Positions 27,520 through 37,902 of a stretch of DNA of 64,000 nt are shown piece after piece. Both the position numbers and the translations under genes were made by a program. Source of the stretch: Desulfosarcina ovata subsp. ovata (lineage in GTDB: Bacteria > Desulfobacterota > Desulfobacteria > Desulfobacterales > Desulfosarcinaceae); the NCBI RefSeq assembly GCF_009689005.1, contig NZ_AP021879.1:4766652-4830651 (forward strand), read 5' to 3'. Position 1 is the stretch's first letter. Every line of letters begins with the position of its first letter. The notes under the pieces were generated by a model, which was not told the origin of the DNA, did not search any database, and saw nothing but the letters and a program-made list of their open reading frames with translations.

Positions 27520-29580
27520 CTATATGCATTCCCGACTGATTTTAAAACTGCCCACGATGGCGTTGAGTTCCGCCACCATGCGTTTCAGGTCTTCGGCGCT
27601 CAGTTTCACCTGATCACTGCTGGTGGCGATTTCACCGGCGCTCTGGTTGACGACGGTGATGTCCTTTGAAATTTCCGTGGACACCAGGGAGCTCTGGTTG
27701 ACGTTTTCATTCACTTCCTGGACACCCTTTGCCGCCTGAGAAATATTACTGGCGATTTCACGGGTCACCGACGATTGCTCTTCTACCGCCGTCGCGATGG
27801 TTTCCACAATTGAGTTAACATCGTTGATGACTTCCGAGATCTCGTCTATCCCTTTCACCGTTCCATCAGTGCTGTTTTGGATGTGCTCGATTTTCTGCCT
27901 GATCTCGAGGCTGGCGGTCGATGTCTGCTTGGCCAGTTCCTTGATTTCGTTGGCCACCACGGCAAACCCCTTGCCGGCCTCGCCGGCGCGGGCGGCCTCG
28001 ATGGTGGCGTTCAGTGCCAGGAGGTTGACCTGCTCGGATATTTCCGTGATCGTCTCGACAACCTTGCCGATATCCACAGCCGCCTGCCCCAGAGTGTTCA
28101 TCTGGTCGGAAGCACCGCCGGCTTTGCGGACCGCCTGTTCTGCGATGGACCTGGCCTTCTCGGCATTCTGGGCGATTTCATTGATCGTTGCGGTCATCTC
28201 TTCCGATGATGTCGCCACCATTGAAATATTGGTCGCGGATTCTTCCATGGTGGCGGCAACCGAGTTCAGGTTGGCGCTCATCTCTTCAGCAGCGGCGGAA
28301 ACATTGTTAGCACGGCCGGAAGTTTCACCGGCGCTTTGCGACAACTGCCCGGCAATGTGATCAAAGTCGCTGGCTGAACGCTCGACGGTGCAGGCGTTGT
28401 CGGCAAGCTTGACGATAACGGCGTTCAGTTTGTCCAGAAACGTATTGAACCATCCGGCCAGTTCGCCGATTTCGTCTTTTCGCAAAACCTCCATTCGCTT
28501 GGTCAGATCCCCTTCTCCCGTAGCGATGTCCTTCAACATGGCGATGGTTCGGGCAATTGGCGCGACCACCGACCGGACGCTGAAAACCAGCGGCGTAATG
28601 ATGGCGACCAGCAGGGCCACGCACAACGCGACGATGCCCCATTGGATTTTTCCCACCGTCCGGTAGAATTCGCCGGCGTTGTAGACATAGGCCATGACAC
28701 CGATCTGCTTTCCGCTGAAGTCTTTGATCGGAAATACGGTGGTGAAGTAATCGCCAACCCTTGTGGATTGCATTTCGGATCGGCCGCGATCCAATAGATC
28801 CGCTGAAACAATAGAATCAGTCAGCTGTGAATGGGTTGACGAAACGAAAACAAACCGGTTTCCGACAATGGGGTTTTTGGAAGGATCCTGAAGCCGGGTG
28901 GCAATGGGCAGATAGTCCTTGTTCATATACACGGCGATATACTCCGTGTTGGTGCTGACACTGTATTTCACCAGCGGATCGTATGAGGACAGGCACTCCA
29001 CGGATCCCAGGTATTTTCCGGTACCATCAACGATCGGTGCGATTCCGCGAATGGCAAATCCGCCGCGTCCGATTTCAATTCCGGTGATGGGCGTGTGGCC
29101 GCCACGACTGATGGTTGCCACCGTGTTGCGGAAGCTGCTCAGGTCATCGCTCTTGTTCTGACCGTTTTTCCAGACCCGCAACAGACTTCTTGCCGGCGGA
29201 ACGTGGAAATGGATGCGTGGCGGGTTGCCGTCATGGATCGCTTTGTATCCCTTTGCAAAACTATTGAGATGATCCCGAAGCTGCTGGCGGGCCAACTCCA
29301 TTTGTTCATCGTCGGAATCGTTCAGATTGCCCTGGTACGCGGTTTCATAGGCATGGATAACCGCTTCCGACTGACTGAAAAGGGAGGCGAGGGAAAGCAT
29401 TTTGCCGGCGATGCGATCTTTACTGATCGTGATGTCAGCTACTTTTGACCGCGCAATCCGATCCAGGTTGCGGGCCACCAGTCCATTGATGGTGGTGCCG
29501 GCGACGAAAAAAAGAATGATCGAGAAGATTGTTGTGGCGATGGCTGCTGGGAATAGTATCCGAGCCGAAATCCTTTGCAT
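27520..29580 (-). CDS. Methyl-accepting chemotaxis protein, copy 1
   Basis: From ATG 29580 (AAGGAACC upstream) the product has 686 residues. TM1 is at ~7-29. The periplasmic part resembles a dCache_3 double sensor ([38 protein letters not shown]). TM2 is near 330-350 ([20 protein letters not shown]), then HAMP ([30 protein letters not shown]). The signalling hairpin contains [21 protein letters not shown] then [17 protein letters not shown]. It has no CheB/CheR tether pentapeptide. A second copy at 31912-33972 differs at seven residues by my reading. It probably senses a small carboxylate-like ligand, which is not provable here. Confidence 0.92.
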   Translation of the reverse strand: MQRISARILFPAAIATTIFSIILFFVAGTTINGLVARNLDRIARSKVADITISKDRIAGKMLSLASLFSQSEAVIHAYETAYQGNLNDSDDEQMELARQQLRDHLNSFAKGYKAIHDGNPPRIHFHVPPARSLLRVWKNGQNKSDDLSSFRNTVATISRGGHTPITGIEIGRGGFAIRGIAPIVDGTGKYLGSVECLSSYDPLVKYSVSTNTEYIAVYMNKDYLPIATRLQDPSKNPIVGNRFVFVSSTHSQLTDSIVSADLLDRGRSEMQSTRVGDYFTTVFPIKDFSGKQIGVMAYVYNAGEFYRTVGKIQWGIVALCVALLVAIITPLVFSVRSVVAPIARTIAMLKDIATGEGDLTKRMEVLRKDEIGELAGWFNTFLDKLNAVIVKLADNACTVERSASDFDHIAGQLSQSAGETSGRANNVSAAAEEMSANLNSVAATMEESATNISMVATSSEEMTATINEIAQNAEKARSIAEQAVRKAGGASDQMNTLGQAAVDIGKVVETITEISEQVNLLALNATIEAARAGEAGKGFAVVANEIKELAKQTSTASLEIRQKIEHIQNSTDGTVKGIDEISEVINDVNSIVETIATAVEEQSSVTREIASNISQAAKGVQEVNENVNQSSLVSTEISKDITVVNQSAGEIATSSDQVKLSAEDLKRMVAELNAIVGSFKISRECI

Positions 29581-29695
29581 AATCGGTTCCTTCCAGGCGA
29601 CTGTTTTTTTATGGGCCGATCCCCGAACTGCCGGATGACAGCCGCGGCCGGTCATCTATTGGGCTATGTCGGCTGCTGACAAAAATACTTAAGGA
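27524..29695. repeat. 2.17-kb duplicated segment, copy 1
   Basis: This stretch matches 31916-34087 at a constant offset of 4392 bp. Similarity starts near the receptor stop codon and ends with CTTAAGGA at 29695, directly beyond a sigma-28-like promoter. Differences are concentrated between about 28570 and 29215; I saw none in the signalling-domain part or in the last ~480 bp on reading. Confidence 0.9.
29666..29691 (-). promoter_or_regulatory. Sigma-28-like (FliA) promoter of chemoreceptor copy 1
   Basis: On the minus strand the order is TAAG, 14 bp, GCCGACAT, close to the flagellar consensus TAAA-N15-GCCGATAA. It lies about 85 bp upstream of the start codon. The same site is kept in copy 2. 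One base shorter spacing and two mismatches leave some doubt. Confidence 0.5.
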
Positions 29696-30003
29696 AAATT
29701 TTTACCGAGATTTATAATAGTGCGCTGCTTCACCTTATTTCCAACTCTAACTGATTCAACAAGGCGATGAGTGAAATATGTTTCGCCATCTTTTTTGCTC
29801 TTAATTGTTGTTCGTCGGATATACATACCATCTTGAATTACAGAAAAAACACCGATTGTCAATATTTATGTGAATTTTATGGCACTACTTTGGCCGGAAA
29901 AATTTCAACATATTGTAATTATTAATAAAATAATTTCATATGTAGCGAAAAACGCGGTTTTTCAGCAATTTTCCGGAAAAAAGTGACAAAGATGGGTTAG
30001 CGT
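29696..30003. other. AT-rich intergenic island
   Basis: This 300-bp stretch has clearly lower GC than its surroundings and holds no convincing gene. It separates the promoter side of chemoreceptor 1 from the point where hrpB similarity begins (about 30007). The first 42 bases of the truncated hrpB frame come from this foreign-looking DNA. It may mark the junction left by a rearrangement. Confidence 0.5.
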
Positions 30004-31785
30004 GTGACGGTCCGTTGCCACAGCCAGGAAAATGCATGATTCGCGCCGCTCGCCATCCAGATGGGCAACCACCAGGTAGTCACTGGCGCTCAAGGGATCG
30101 GCGGGGTCCAGATACGCACCGCGGCCGTTGGCCAGCAGGAAACGGCCCGGCGCGCCTAGCCGGCGCTGGGCGATTCGATCGGGGTAGGCCCAGCCCAACA
30201 CGCGGCCGGGATCGCCTGTGAGCGGGCTTGTTTTGGTGAGGCCCAGCCGTTTTTGGAGCATGGCGGCAACGGTCAGGATGCGCCGCGTCGCCGCTCTATC
30301 CAGGATGCATTCGTTAATCGGTGACGCGTTGCCTTTGCGGGAGGGATGAAGCACCGCCAGGCGCAGTCTCAAATCGGCGTCACGTTTCCGGCCGCCAAAA
30401 TGGAACGGATCGCGCTCGCTCAGGATGGCGGCAATCCGACAGGCCAGGCTGCCCATGGACGCCTTTTTGGCCATGAGCAGCATATGCGCCAGGCGGGGGT
30501 GCAGGGGCAATTCGGCCATCTGGCGGCCATGGCGGCTGATGGTTCCGTCCGTGTTCAGGGCCCCCAGATCCATCAGCAGGCGGCCGGCCGCCTGAAAGGC
30601 GGCTGCTGGCGGGGAATCCAGCCATCCCAGGGTATCGGGTCTCTTTACGCCCCAGGTGGCCAGTTCCAGGGCCAGGCCAGCCAGATCGGCATCCAAAATT
30701 TCCGGTCGATTGTATGGGGGCAGGGTCTGATGCGTCGCCTCGGTCCATAGACGATAACAGATGCCCGGTCCCACCCGGCCGGCCCGTCCCCGGCGCTGGT
30801 CGGCCGAGGCACGGGAAACCGGCAGCGTCACCAGCCGGGCCATTCCGCGTCCCGGATCGAATCGTGCGGCGCGCTGCAGCCCGCTGTCCACCACCACCGC
30901 GATGCCGTCGATGGTCAAGCTGGTTTCGGCAATGGCGGTAGCCAGAACAATTTTGTAACGACCCGGTGGCGGTGGCGCGATGGCCGCATCCTGCCGGTCC
31001 CGGGGGAGGTAGCCGTAAAGCGGTGCGGTGGACCATCCGGCCGGAAGTCCTCCTTCGTTGAGCAGCCGGTCGACCCGCCTGATTTCCGGTGCACCGGGAA
31101 GAAATACCAGCAGGCTGCCCTCGCCGGCAGCCACCGAACACCGGATCACATTGACCACCGCCCGTTCCAGCGGCTGGTTTGCCGGCCGCCCCGCATAACG
31201 GGTCTCCACCGCAAAGGCCCGCCCGTCGCAACGGATCAACGGCGCCTGGTCCAGCAGGCCGGTCACAGCCACGGGGTCCAAGGTGGCGGACATCACCAGC
31301 AGGTGGAGGTTTTCGTTGAGCACCCCCTGAATGTCACGGCAAAGCGCCAGCCCCAGGTCGGCATCCAGACTGCGCTCATGAAACTCGTCGAAAATGACCA
31401 GCCCCACACCGGCCAGCGAAGGATCCGCCTGCAGCATGCGGGTAAGCACGCCTTCGGTGATCACTTCAACCCGCGTATCCGGCCCCACCCGACTATCCAG
31501 GCGTACCCGGTAGCCGACGGTCCGGCCGACCCGCTGGTCCAGCATGGCAGCCATGCGCCGGGCAGCAGTGCGGGCGGCCAGCCGCCGGGGGGCCAGCAGC
31601 AGGATGCGCCGCCCGGCGAGCCATTTTTCTTCCAGCAAGGCCAGTGGCACGGCCGTGGTTTTGCCCGCGCCGGGAGGGGCCACCAGCACCGCGGAACCGT
31701 GTTGCGCGAGGACCGTCCTGAGGCGGGGCAAGACCGCCGTGATCGGCAACGGATCGCTATGGGATGCAGGGCCGGAGGGAATCAT
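29962..31785 (-). pseudogene. HrpB helicase, second copy, C-terminally truncated
   Basis: This frame repeats the first ~590 residues of the hrpB product at 19091-21643, with Walker A APPGAGKTTAVPLALL, FDEFHER, MSATLDPVAV and QRRGRAGRVGPG all intact. Similarity stops after ATDRHTL; the protein then ends in an unrelated THLCHFFPENC and lacks the ~250-residue C-terminal HrpB part. At the 5' side similarity fades near 31750, so the start (31785 here, or 31800) is uncertain and lacks a clear ribosome site. The helicase core could still fold, so a residual function is possible. Divergence from the full copy is visibly greater than between the adjacent chemoreceptor copies. Confidence 0.8.
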
Positions 31786-31911
31786 GATGGTACAGGCCAT
31801 ACCACAAAACCGAGGACGGATCACCACCCGACATGTGCCATCGTCATTTGCGGCTACGAAAAAGAGGGCTTTATCGACATCAGTAACCGGATCTCACAAT
31901 TTCGGTCTGCC

Positions 31912-33972
31912 TCATGTGCATTCCCGACTGATTTTAAAACTGCCCACGATGGCGTTGAGTTCCGCCACCATGCGTTTCAGGTCTTCGGCGCTCAGTTTCA
32001 CCTGATCACTGCTGGTGGCGATTTCACCGGCGCTCTGGTTGACGACGGTGATGTCCTTTGAAATTTCCGTGGACACCAGGGAGCTCTGGTTGACGTTTTC
32101 ATTCACTTCCTGGACACCCTTTGCCGCCTGAGAAATATTACTGGCGATTTCACGGGTCACCGACGATTGCTCTTCTACCGCCGTCGCGATGGTTTCCACA
32201 ATTGAGTTAACATCGTTGATGACTTCCGAGATCTCGTCTATCCCTTTCACCGTTCCATCAGTGCTGTTTTGGATGTGCTCGATTTTCTGCCTGATCTCGA
32301 GGCTGGCGGTCGATGTCTGCTTGGCCAGTTCCTTGATTTCGTTGGCCACCACGGCAAACCCCTTGCCGGCCTCGCCGGCGCGGGCGGCCTCGATGGTGGC
32401 GTTCAGTGCCAGGAGGTTGACCTGCTCGGATATTTCCGTGATCGTCTCGACAACCTTGCCGATATCCACAGCCGCCTGCCCCAGAGTGTTCATCTGGTCG
32501 GAAGCACCGCCGGCTTTGCGGACCGCCTGTTCTGCGATGGACCTGGCCTTCTCGGCATTCTGGGCGATTTCATTGATCGTTGCGGTCATCTCTTCCGATG
32601 ATGTCGCCACCATTGAAATATTGGTCGCGGATTCTTCCATGGTGGCGGCAACCGAGTTCAGGTTGGCGCTCATCTCTTCAGCAGCGGCGGAAACATTGTT
32701 AGCACGGCCGGAAGTTTCACCGGCGCTTTGCGACAACTGCCCGGCAATGTGATCAAAGTCGCTGGCTGAACGCTCGACGGTGCAGGCGTTGTCGGCAAGC
32801 TTGACGATAACGGCGTTCAGTTTGTCCAGAAACGTATTGAACCATCCGGCCAGTTCGCCGATTTCGTCTTTTCGCAAAACCTCCATTCGCTTGGTCAGAT
32901 CCCCTTCTCCCGTAGCGATGTCCTTCAACATGGCGATGGTTCGGGCAATTGGCGCGGCCACCGACCGGACGCTGAAAACCAGCGGCGTAATGATGGCGGC
33001 CAGCAGGGCCACGCACAACGCGACGATGCCCCATTGGATTTTTCCCACCGTCCGGTAGAATTCGCCGGCGTTGTAGACATAGGCCATGACACCGATCTGC
33101 TTTCCGCTGAAGTCTTTGATCGGAAATACGGTGGTGAAGTAATCGCCAACCCTTGTGGATTGCATTTCGGATCGGCCGCGCTCCAATAGATCTGCTGAAA
33201 CAATAGAATCAGTCAGCTGTGAATGGGTTGAGGAAACGAAAACAAACCGGTTTCCGACAATGGGGTTTTTGGAAGGATCCTGAAGCCGGGTGGCAATGGG
33301 CAGATAGTCCTTGTTCATATACACGGCGATATACTCCGTGTTGGCGCTGACACTGTATTTCACCAGCGGATCGTATGAGGACAGGCTCTCCACGGATCCC
33401 AGGTATTTTCCGGCACCATCAACGATCGGTGCGATTCCGCGAATGGCAAATCCGCCGCGTCCGATTTCAATTCCGGTGATGGGCGTGTGGCCGCCACGGC
33501 TGATGGTTGCCACCGTGTTGCGGAAGCTGCTCAGGTCATCGCTCTTGTTCTGACCGTTCTTCCAGACCCGCAACAGACTTCTCGCCGGTGGGACGTGGAA
33601 ATGGATGCGTGGCGGGTTGCCGTCATGGATCGCTTTGTATCCCTTTGCAAAACTATTGAGATGATCCCGAAGCTGCTGGCGGGCCAACTCCATTTGTTCA
33701 TCGTCGGAATCGTTCAGATTGCCCTGGTACGCGGTTTCATAGGCATGGATAACCGCTTCCGACTGACTGAAAAGGGAGGCGAGGGAAAGCATTTTGCCGG
33801 CGATGCGATCTTTACTGATCGTGATGTCAGCTACTTTTGACCGCGCAATCCGATCCAGGTTGCGGGCCACCAGTCCATTGATGGTGGTGCCGGCGACGAA
33901 AAAAAGAATGATCGAGAAGATTGTTGTGGCGATGGCTGCTGGGAATAGTATCCGAGCCGAAATCCTTTGCAT
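31912..33972 (-). CDS. Methyl-accepting chemotaxis protein, copy 2
   Basis: This 686-residue receptor has the same domain order as the copy at 27520-29580. The seven differences I read are Thr/Ala at DGxGKY, Cys/Ser at GSVExLSS, Thr/Ala at SVSxNT, Asp/Glu at SADLLxRG, two Val/Ala in or next to TM2, and the last residue Ile/Thr. The HAMP and signalling domains appear identical. The changes lie in the second half of the sensor and TM2, so ligand specificity might differ slightly. The promoter-like TAAG/GCCGACAT site and the AAGGAACC ribosome site are conserved. Upstream of the duplication lies DNA from the uvrA side. Confidence 0.92.
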   Translation of the reverse strand: MQRISARILFPAAIATTIFSIILFFVAGTTINGLVARNLDRIARSKVADITISKDRIAGKMLSLASLFSQSEAVIHAYETAYQGNLNDSDDEQMELARQQLRDHLNSFAKGYKAIHDGNPPRIHFHVPPARSLLRVWKNGQNKSDDLSSFRNTVATISRGGHTPITGIEIGRGGFAIRGIAPIVDGAGKYLGSVESLSSYDPLVKYSVSANTEYIAVYMNKDYLPIATRLQDPSKNPIVGNRFVFVSSTHSQLTDSIVSADLLERGRSEMQSTRVGDYFTTVFPIKDFSGKQIGVMAYVYNAGEFYRTVGKIQWGIVALCVALLAAIITPLVFSVRSVAAPIARTIAMLKDIATGEGDLTKRMEVLRKDEIGELAGWFNTFLDKLNAVIVKLADNACTVERSASDFDHIAGQLSQSAGETSGRANNVSAAAEEMSANLNSVAATMEESATNISMVATSSEEMTATINEIAQNAEKARSIAEQAVRKAGGASDQMNTLGQAAVDIGKVVETITEISEQVNLLALNATIEAARAGEAGKGFAVVANEIKELAKQTSTASLEIRQKIEHIQNSTDGTVKGIDEISEVINDVNSIVETIATAVEEQSSVTREIASNISQAAKGVQEVNENVNQSSLVSTEISKDITVVNQSAGEIATSSDQVKLSAEDLKRMVAELNAIVGSFKISRECT

Positions 33973-34087
33973 AATCGGTTCCTTCCAGGCGACTGTTTTT
34001 TTATGGGCCGATCCCCGAACTGCCGGATGACAGCCGCGGCCGGTCATCTATTGGGCTATGTCGGCTGCTGACAAAAATACTTAAGGA
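31916..34087. repeat. 2.17-kb duplicated segment, copy 2
   Basis: This is the partner of 27524-29695, offset by 4392 bp. It begins at the receptor stop and ends at CTTAAGGA (34087), after which the two sequences share nothing obvious (AAAATTTT against GGAGGACG). Both copies are in the same orientation, so recombination between them could delete or duplicate the hrpB fragment in between. Confidence 0.9.
34058..34083 (-). promoter_or_regulatory. Sigma-28-like (FliA) promoter of chemoreceptor copy 2
   Basis: The TAAG and GCCGACAT boxes are identical to those before copy 1, with the same 14-bp spacing. The duplication boundary lies 4 bp upstream of the -35-like box, so both receptors appear to carry the same minimal flagellar-class promoter. 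Confidence 0.5.
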
Positions 34088-34171
34088 GGAGGACGCAAAT
34101 AGAGACGGGCGCCTGGCGGCATTGGCTTCATGAATCCGAGTTGATTCTGCGCCCGGGATCGGCGGGCGGTT

Positions 34172-37081
34172 TTAAAGGATTTGTTTCAGGAAACACCCGG
34201 TGTGGCTTTCCTTTATCCGGGCCACCTGTTCCGGCGTCCCTTCGGCCACCACCAGGCCGCCGCCGTTACCGCCTTCAGGTCCCAGGTCGATGATCCAGTC
34301 GGCGGTTTTGATCACATCCAGGTTATGCTCAATGACCACCACGGTATTGCCGCCATCCACCAGGCGCTGGAGTACGGCCAGCAGCATTTTGACATCCTGG
34401 AAATGCAGGCCGGTGGTGGGCTCGTCCAGGATGTAGAGGGTGCGCCCCGTGGCCCGTTTGGCCAACTCGCGGGCCAGCTTGATGCGCTGGGCTTCGCCAC
34501 CGGAAAGGGTGGTGGCGGCCTGGCCCAGTTTGATGTAGGAGAGCCCCACGTCCATCAGCGTGTCCAGGATACGCCGGATCTGGGGATGATTTTCAAACAG
34601 GTCGCGGGCCTGTATCACCGAAAGATCCAGCACGTCGGCAATGGAGTGGCCCTTGTACCGGATTTCCAGGGTGGCGTCATTGAAGCGCCGGCCATGGCAG
34701 GCTTCACAAGGCACGTAGACATCGGCCAGAAAATGCATCTCGACCTTGATGAAGCCGTCGCCGCTGCAGGCTTCGCAGCGTCCTCCCTTGACGTTGAAGG
34801 AGTAGCGTCCCTTCTTATACCCGCGCATATTGGATTCGGGCAGTTGGGCAAAGAAATCGCGGATGAAGTCAAACACCTTGGTGTAGGTGGCCGGGTTGCT
34901 GCGCGGTGTCCGCCCAATGGCCTTCTGGTCGATGTTGATCACCTTGTCCAGGTGGGAGAGCCCCTTGATCGTCTTGTGCCGGCCGGTTTCCAAAAAGGCG
35001 CCGTGGAGCTTGCCGGCCAGGGACGGATAGAGAATCTGGTTGATCAGCGTGGATTTGCCGGCACCGGAAACGCCGGTAACCGCCACAAGCAGTCCCAGGG
35101 GAATATCCACGCTGAGATGGTCCAGGTTGTTTTCGGTGGCATCGACAATGGTGATCCGCCGGTTACCGGTGCCCTTGACGGTACGTCGGCTGGTCGGTAC
35201 GTCGATTTTTTCCCGGCCGCTGAGATATCCGCCGGTGACTGATCCCTTGCGGCGCATGATCTGTTTCGGGGTGCCCTGAGCCACGATCTCTCCCCCGAGG
35301 TGCCCGGCACCAGGGCCGAAATCGACGATCCAGTCCGATGCGGTCATGGTTTCCTGGTCATGTTCGACCACGATCAGGGTGTTGCCGATATCACGCAAAT
35401 GGCACAAGGTGTGGATCAGTTTGATGTTGTCCCGCTGGTGCAGGCCGATGGACGGTTCATCCAGGATGTAGAGGACACCGGTCAGTTCCGAACCCACCTG
35501 GGATGCCAGGCGGATGCGCTGGGATTCACCACCGGAAAGGGTCGGGCCCTTGCGGCTCAGGGAGAGGTAATCCAGGCCCACATTGATCAGAAACCCCAGA
35601 CGCCCGGTAATCTCCTTGAGCAGTTCCTCGGCGATGATTTTATGGTTCCCGGTCAGTTCCAGCCCGCTAAGGAAGTCGTAAGCGCCACGAATGGTCATCT
35701 CGGTAATATCGATAATCGACCGGCCACCGATTTTCACGGCCAGGACTTCGGGCTTCAGGCGCCGGCCGCCACAGGTGTCGCACGGGCGCGTGGAGAGGAA
35801 TCGGCTGTAGTATTTCTTGGCGTTTTCCGATTCGGTCTGTTGATAGCGCCGCATGAGGGCGTTGAGCAGGCCCTCGTAGGTGGTGGTGAAGGAGCCCTGG
35901 ATTTTTTCGGCATTCCAGGTGACTTTCAGCTCCCGTCCCCCGGATCCGTGAAGGATCAAATTGCGCTGTTTGGCGGGCAGGCGTTTCCAGGGCGTGTCGA
36001 AATCCACACCCCATTGGGTCTCCATGGCCCTGAGCTGCTCGGCCATCCAGGAACCGTTCAGTTTTTTCCGGCCGGCAAAATGACCCTGCCAGGGGATCAC
36101 GGCACCCTGCCGAATGGTCAGATTGACATCGGCAATCACCTTCTCTTCGTCCATGGCCAGGTTCGAACCGATACCGTTACAGACCGGGCACATTCCCAGC
36201 GGAGAGTTGAATGAAAACAGAGGCGGGTCCAGTTCGGGATAGGCCACCCCACAGCAGGAACGGGCTTCGCTCATGGGGATATCACCGGCATCCATGTGGT
36301 GGACGATAATACGGCCCTCACCGAGTTTGAGCGCCATCTCCACGGAGTCGGTCAGCCGTTTGCGAAAATTATTGTCTCCGGACACTTTTAAACGATCGAC
36401 CACCGCTTCGATGGTGTGCTTTTTGTAACGCGCCAGGCTTTGAACCGACTCGATCGCCTGGACAACCCCATCGACCCTGAGCCGGGCATACCCCTGCTGC
36501 TGCAGCCGGCCGATCACCTCGCGGTGTTCGCCCTTGCGGTTGTCGATCACCGGAGCCAGGATGAGGATGCGGCTGCCCTGGGGCATTTCCAGGATGCGCT
36601 CGACCATGCTCTGGGCATCTCCCCGGCCCACGGGCTTGTGGCAATGGATGCAGGTCTGCTGGCCGATGCGGGCGAACAGCACCCGCAGGTAATCATAGAT
36701 CTCGGTAATTGTGCCCACTGTCGAACGGGGGTTCTTACTGGCCGACTTCTGTTCGATGGAGATGGTCGGTGACAGTCCCCGGATGGTGTCGTAGCGCGGT
36801 TTTTCCATTTGGCCGATAAACTGGCGGGCATAGGCCGACAGGGATTCCACGTAGCGACGCTGGCCTTCGGCAAAGATCGTGTCAAAGGCCAGACTCGATT
36901 TCCCCGATCCAGAGACGCCGGTGAAAACGATCAGTTTTTTCTTGGGCAGACTGACATCGATATGCTTGAGATTGTGTTCCCGGGCGCCTTTGACTTCAAT
37001 GGTGTCCAGTTCCATCTTGTTCTTTTTTTTACCGGAGCGGGTGGCGGCCACCGGCGCAACGGCATGGGGGCGGTTTTTCAT
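34172..37081 (-). CDS. uvrA: UvrABC excinuclease subunit A
   Basis: UvrA is the ATP-driven damage-recognition subunit of nucleotide excision repair. The protein is 969 residues from ATG 37081, which has a GGAAAAG ribosome site. The classic start MELDTIEVKGAREHNL lies at 37015, so the extra 22 basic residues may or may not be translated. Both ABC modules are intact: Walker A GVSGSGKSSLAFDT and GVSGAGKSTLINQIL, signatures LSGGESQRIRLASQVGS and LSGGEAQRIKLARELAK, and ILDEPTTGLHFQD. Zinc modules include CIHCHKPV, CDTCGGRRL and CEACSGDG/CEACHGRR. Nothing appears broken. Confidence 0.96.
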   Translation of the reverse strand: MKNRPHAVAPVAATRSGKKKNKMELDTIEVKGAREHNLKHIDVSLPKKKLIVFTGVSGSGKSSLAFDTIFAEGQRRYVESLSAYARQFIGQMEKPRYDTIRGLSPTISIEQKSASKNPRSTVGTITEIYDYLRVLFARIGQQTCIHCHKPVGRGDAQSMVERILEMPQGSRILILAPVIDNRKGEHREVIGRLQQQGYARLRVDGVVQAIESVQSLARYKKHTIEAVVDRLKVSGDNNFRKRLTDSVEMALKLGEGRIIVHHMDAGDIPMSEARSCCGVAYPELDPPLFSFNSPLGMCPVCNGIGSNLAMDEEKVIADVNLTIRQGAVIPWQGHFAGRKKLNGSWMAEQLRAMETQWGVDFDTPWKRLPAKQRNLILHGSGGRELKVTWNAEKIQGSFTTTYEGLLNALMRRYQQTESENAKKYYSRFLSTRPCDTCGGRRLKPEVLAVKIGGRSIIDITEMTIRGAYDFLSGLELTGNHKIIAEELLKEITGRLGFLINVGLDYLSLSRKGPTLSGGESQRIRLASQVGSELTGVLYILDEPSIGLHQRDNIKLIHTLCHLRDIGNTLIVVEHDQETMTASDWIVDFGPGAGHLGGEIVAQGTPKQIMRRKGSVTGGYLSGREKIDVPTSRRTVKGTGNRRITIVDATENNLDHLSVDIPLGLLVAVTGVSGAGKSTLINQILYPSLAGKLHGAFLETGRHKTIKGLSHLDKVINIDQKAIGRTPRSNPATYTKVFDFIRDFFAQLPESNMRGYKKGRYSFNVKGGRCEACSGDGFIKVEMHFLADVYVPCEACHGRRFNDATLEIRYKGHSIADVLDLSVIQARDLFENHPQIRRILDTLMDVGLSYIKLGQAATTLSGGEAQRIKLARELAKRATGRTLYILDEPTTGLHFQDVKMLLAVLQRLVDGGNTVVVIEHNLDVIKTADWIIDLGPEGGNGGGLVVAEGTPEQVARIKESHTGCFLKQIL

Positions 37082-37283
37082 TTCTCTTTTCCGTATCAAC
37101 AAGGGGCCTGGCAATTAACCACAAGCCCTTTCCATTCAAGCTCCAGCGGTGCTGTGACGTGAGCCAAAAACCGGTTGCCAACCTGCGCCCGGTTGTCATA
37201 GGCTTCGAAAATAAGTATCGATCCCCGGCTTGTCCATACGGCCGCCATATCGATGCCATGACCACTATCGACGGGATGCGACG

Positions 37284-37901
37284 ATGACCCGCAATGCTCC
37301 GGTTTCGGTGTACGAAACCACCTACCACCACTACCTGGAACAATTGCAGGCCCGGCCCTTTGCCGGAAAGGCCGATGTGTTGGGCCTTGTCGAGACACCC
37401 GATGGCGTGGGGGTATCCTATTTCGGCCGTCCCGTCCGTCTGACGTCCGCCGGTCTGATTGATGAAACCGGTGCCAGACCCGATTTTCCCGACTGCGTGG
37501 TGATTTGCCGCTATCTGCTCATGGCGCCCGCTTTCGAGCCCTCACAGACCCGGTGGGTGGCCTATCGTGATTTTCCCGACACCGGTCCCCTGACCGTTTT
37601 CTGGTCCGATACGGTGGAGGGGACGCTGGTCCGGACCTACACCGGCCGCGTGGCAGATCTGGCACGGGCATGTGCAGATCTGGGCGCCAGCACGCCGGAG
37701 ATGTCAATCAACTGTGATCTGTGCCGTCGTTTTGCACCGCTGCCCAAAGTTCCTTTGCTGCTGATTTTCAACGATGCTGATGACGACTTCCCGGCCTCGG
37801 CGTCTCTCCTGTTCGAAAAACGGGCATCGACCTACCTGGATGCCGAGAGCCAGGCCATCCTGGGTCACCAGCTCTGCCGCCGGCTGATTGCTGCCCTTTA
37901 A
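37284..37901 (+). CDS. DUF3786 domain protein
   Basis: This 205-residue protein matches the DUF3786 family common in anaerobes. Typical pieces are FAGKADVLGLVETPDGVGVSYFGRPVRLTSAGL, VVICRYLLMA, WVAYRDFPDTGPLTVFW, INCDLCRRFAPLPKVPLLLIFNDADDDFPASASLLFEKRASTYLDAESQAILGHQL. The CDLC pair could bind a metal or cofactor. Family members occur beside corrinoid or CO-metabolism genes in other genomes, but here it stands alone opposite uvrA. The start is ATG 37284; the upstream in-frame ATG at 37230 falls outside the family region. The stop is immediately followed by a palindromic element. Confidence 0.85.
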   Translation: MTRNAPVSVYETTYHHYLEQLQARPFAGKADVLGLVETPDGVGVSYFGRPVRLTSAGLIDETGARPDFPDCVVICRYLLMAPAFEPSQTRWVAYRDFPDTGPLTVFWSDTVEGTLVRTYTGRVADLARACADLGASTPEMSINCDLCRRFAPLPKVPLLLIFNDADDDFPASASLLFEKRASTYLDAESQAILGHQLCRRLIAAL

Positions 37902-37902
37902 A

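Noticed and set aside
27797..28360. 187-codon plus-strand frame found identically opposite both chemoreceptors
   Set aside because: Conservation between the copies follows from the recent duplication, not from selection on this frame.
29879..29893. Plus-strand TGGCACTACTTTGGC as a sigma-54 promoter
   Set aside because: It points to no gene on the plus strand, and the -12 element is poor.
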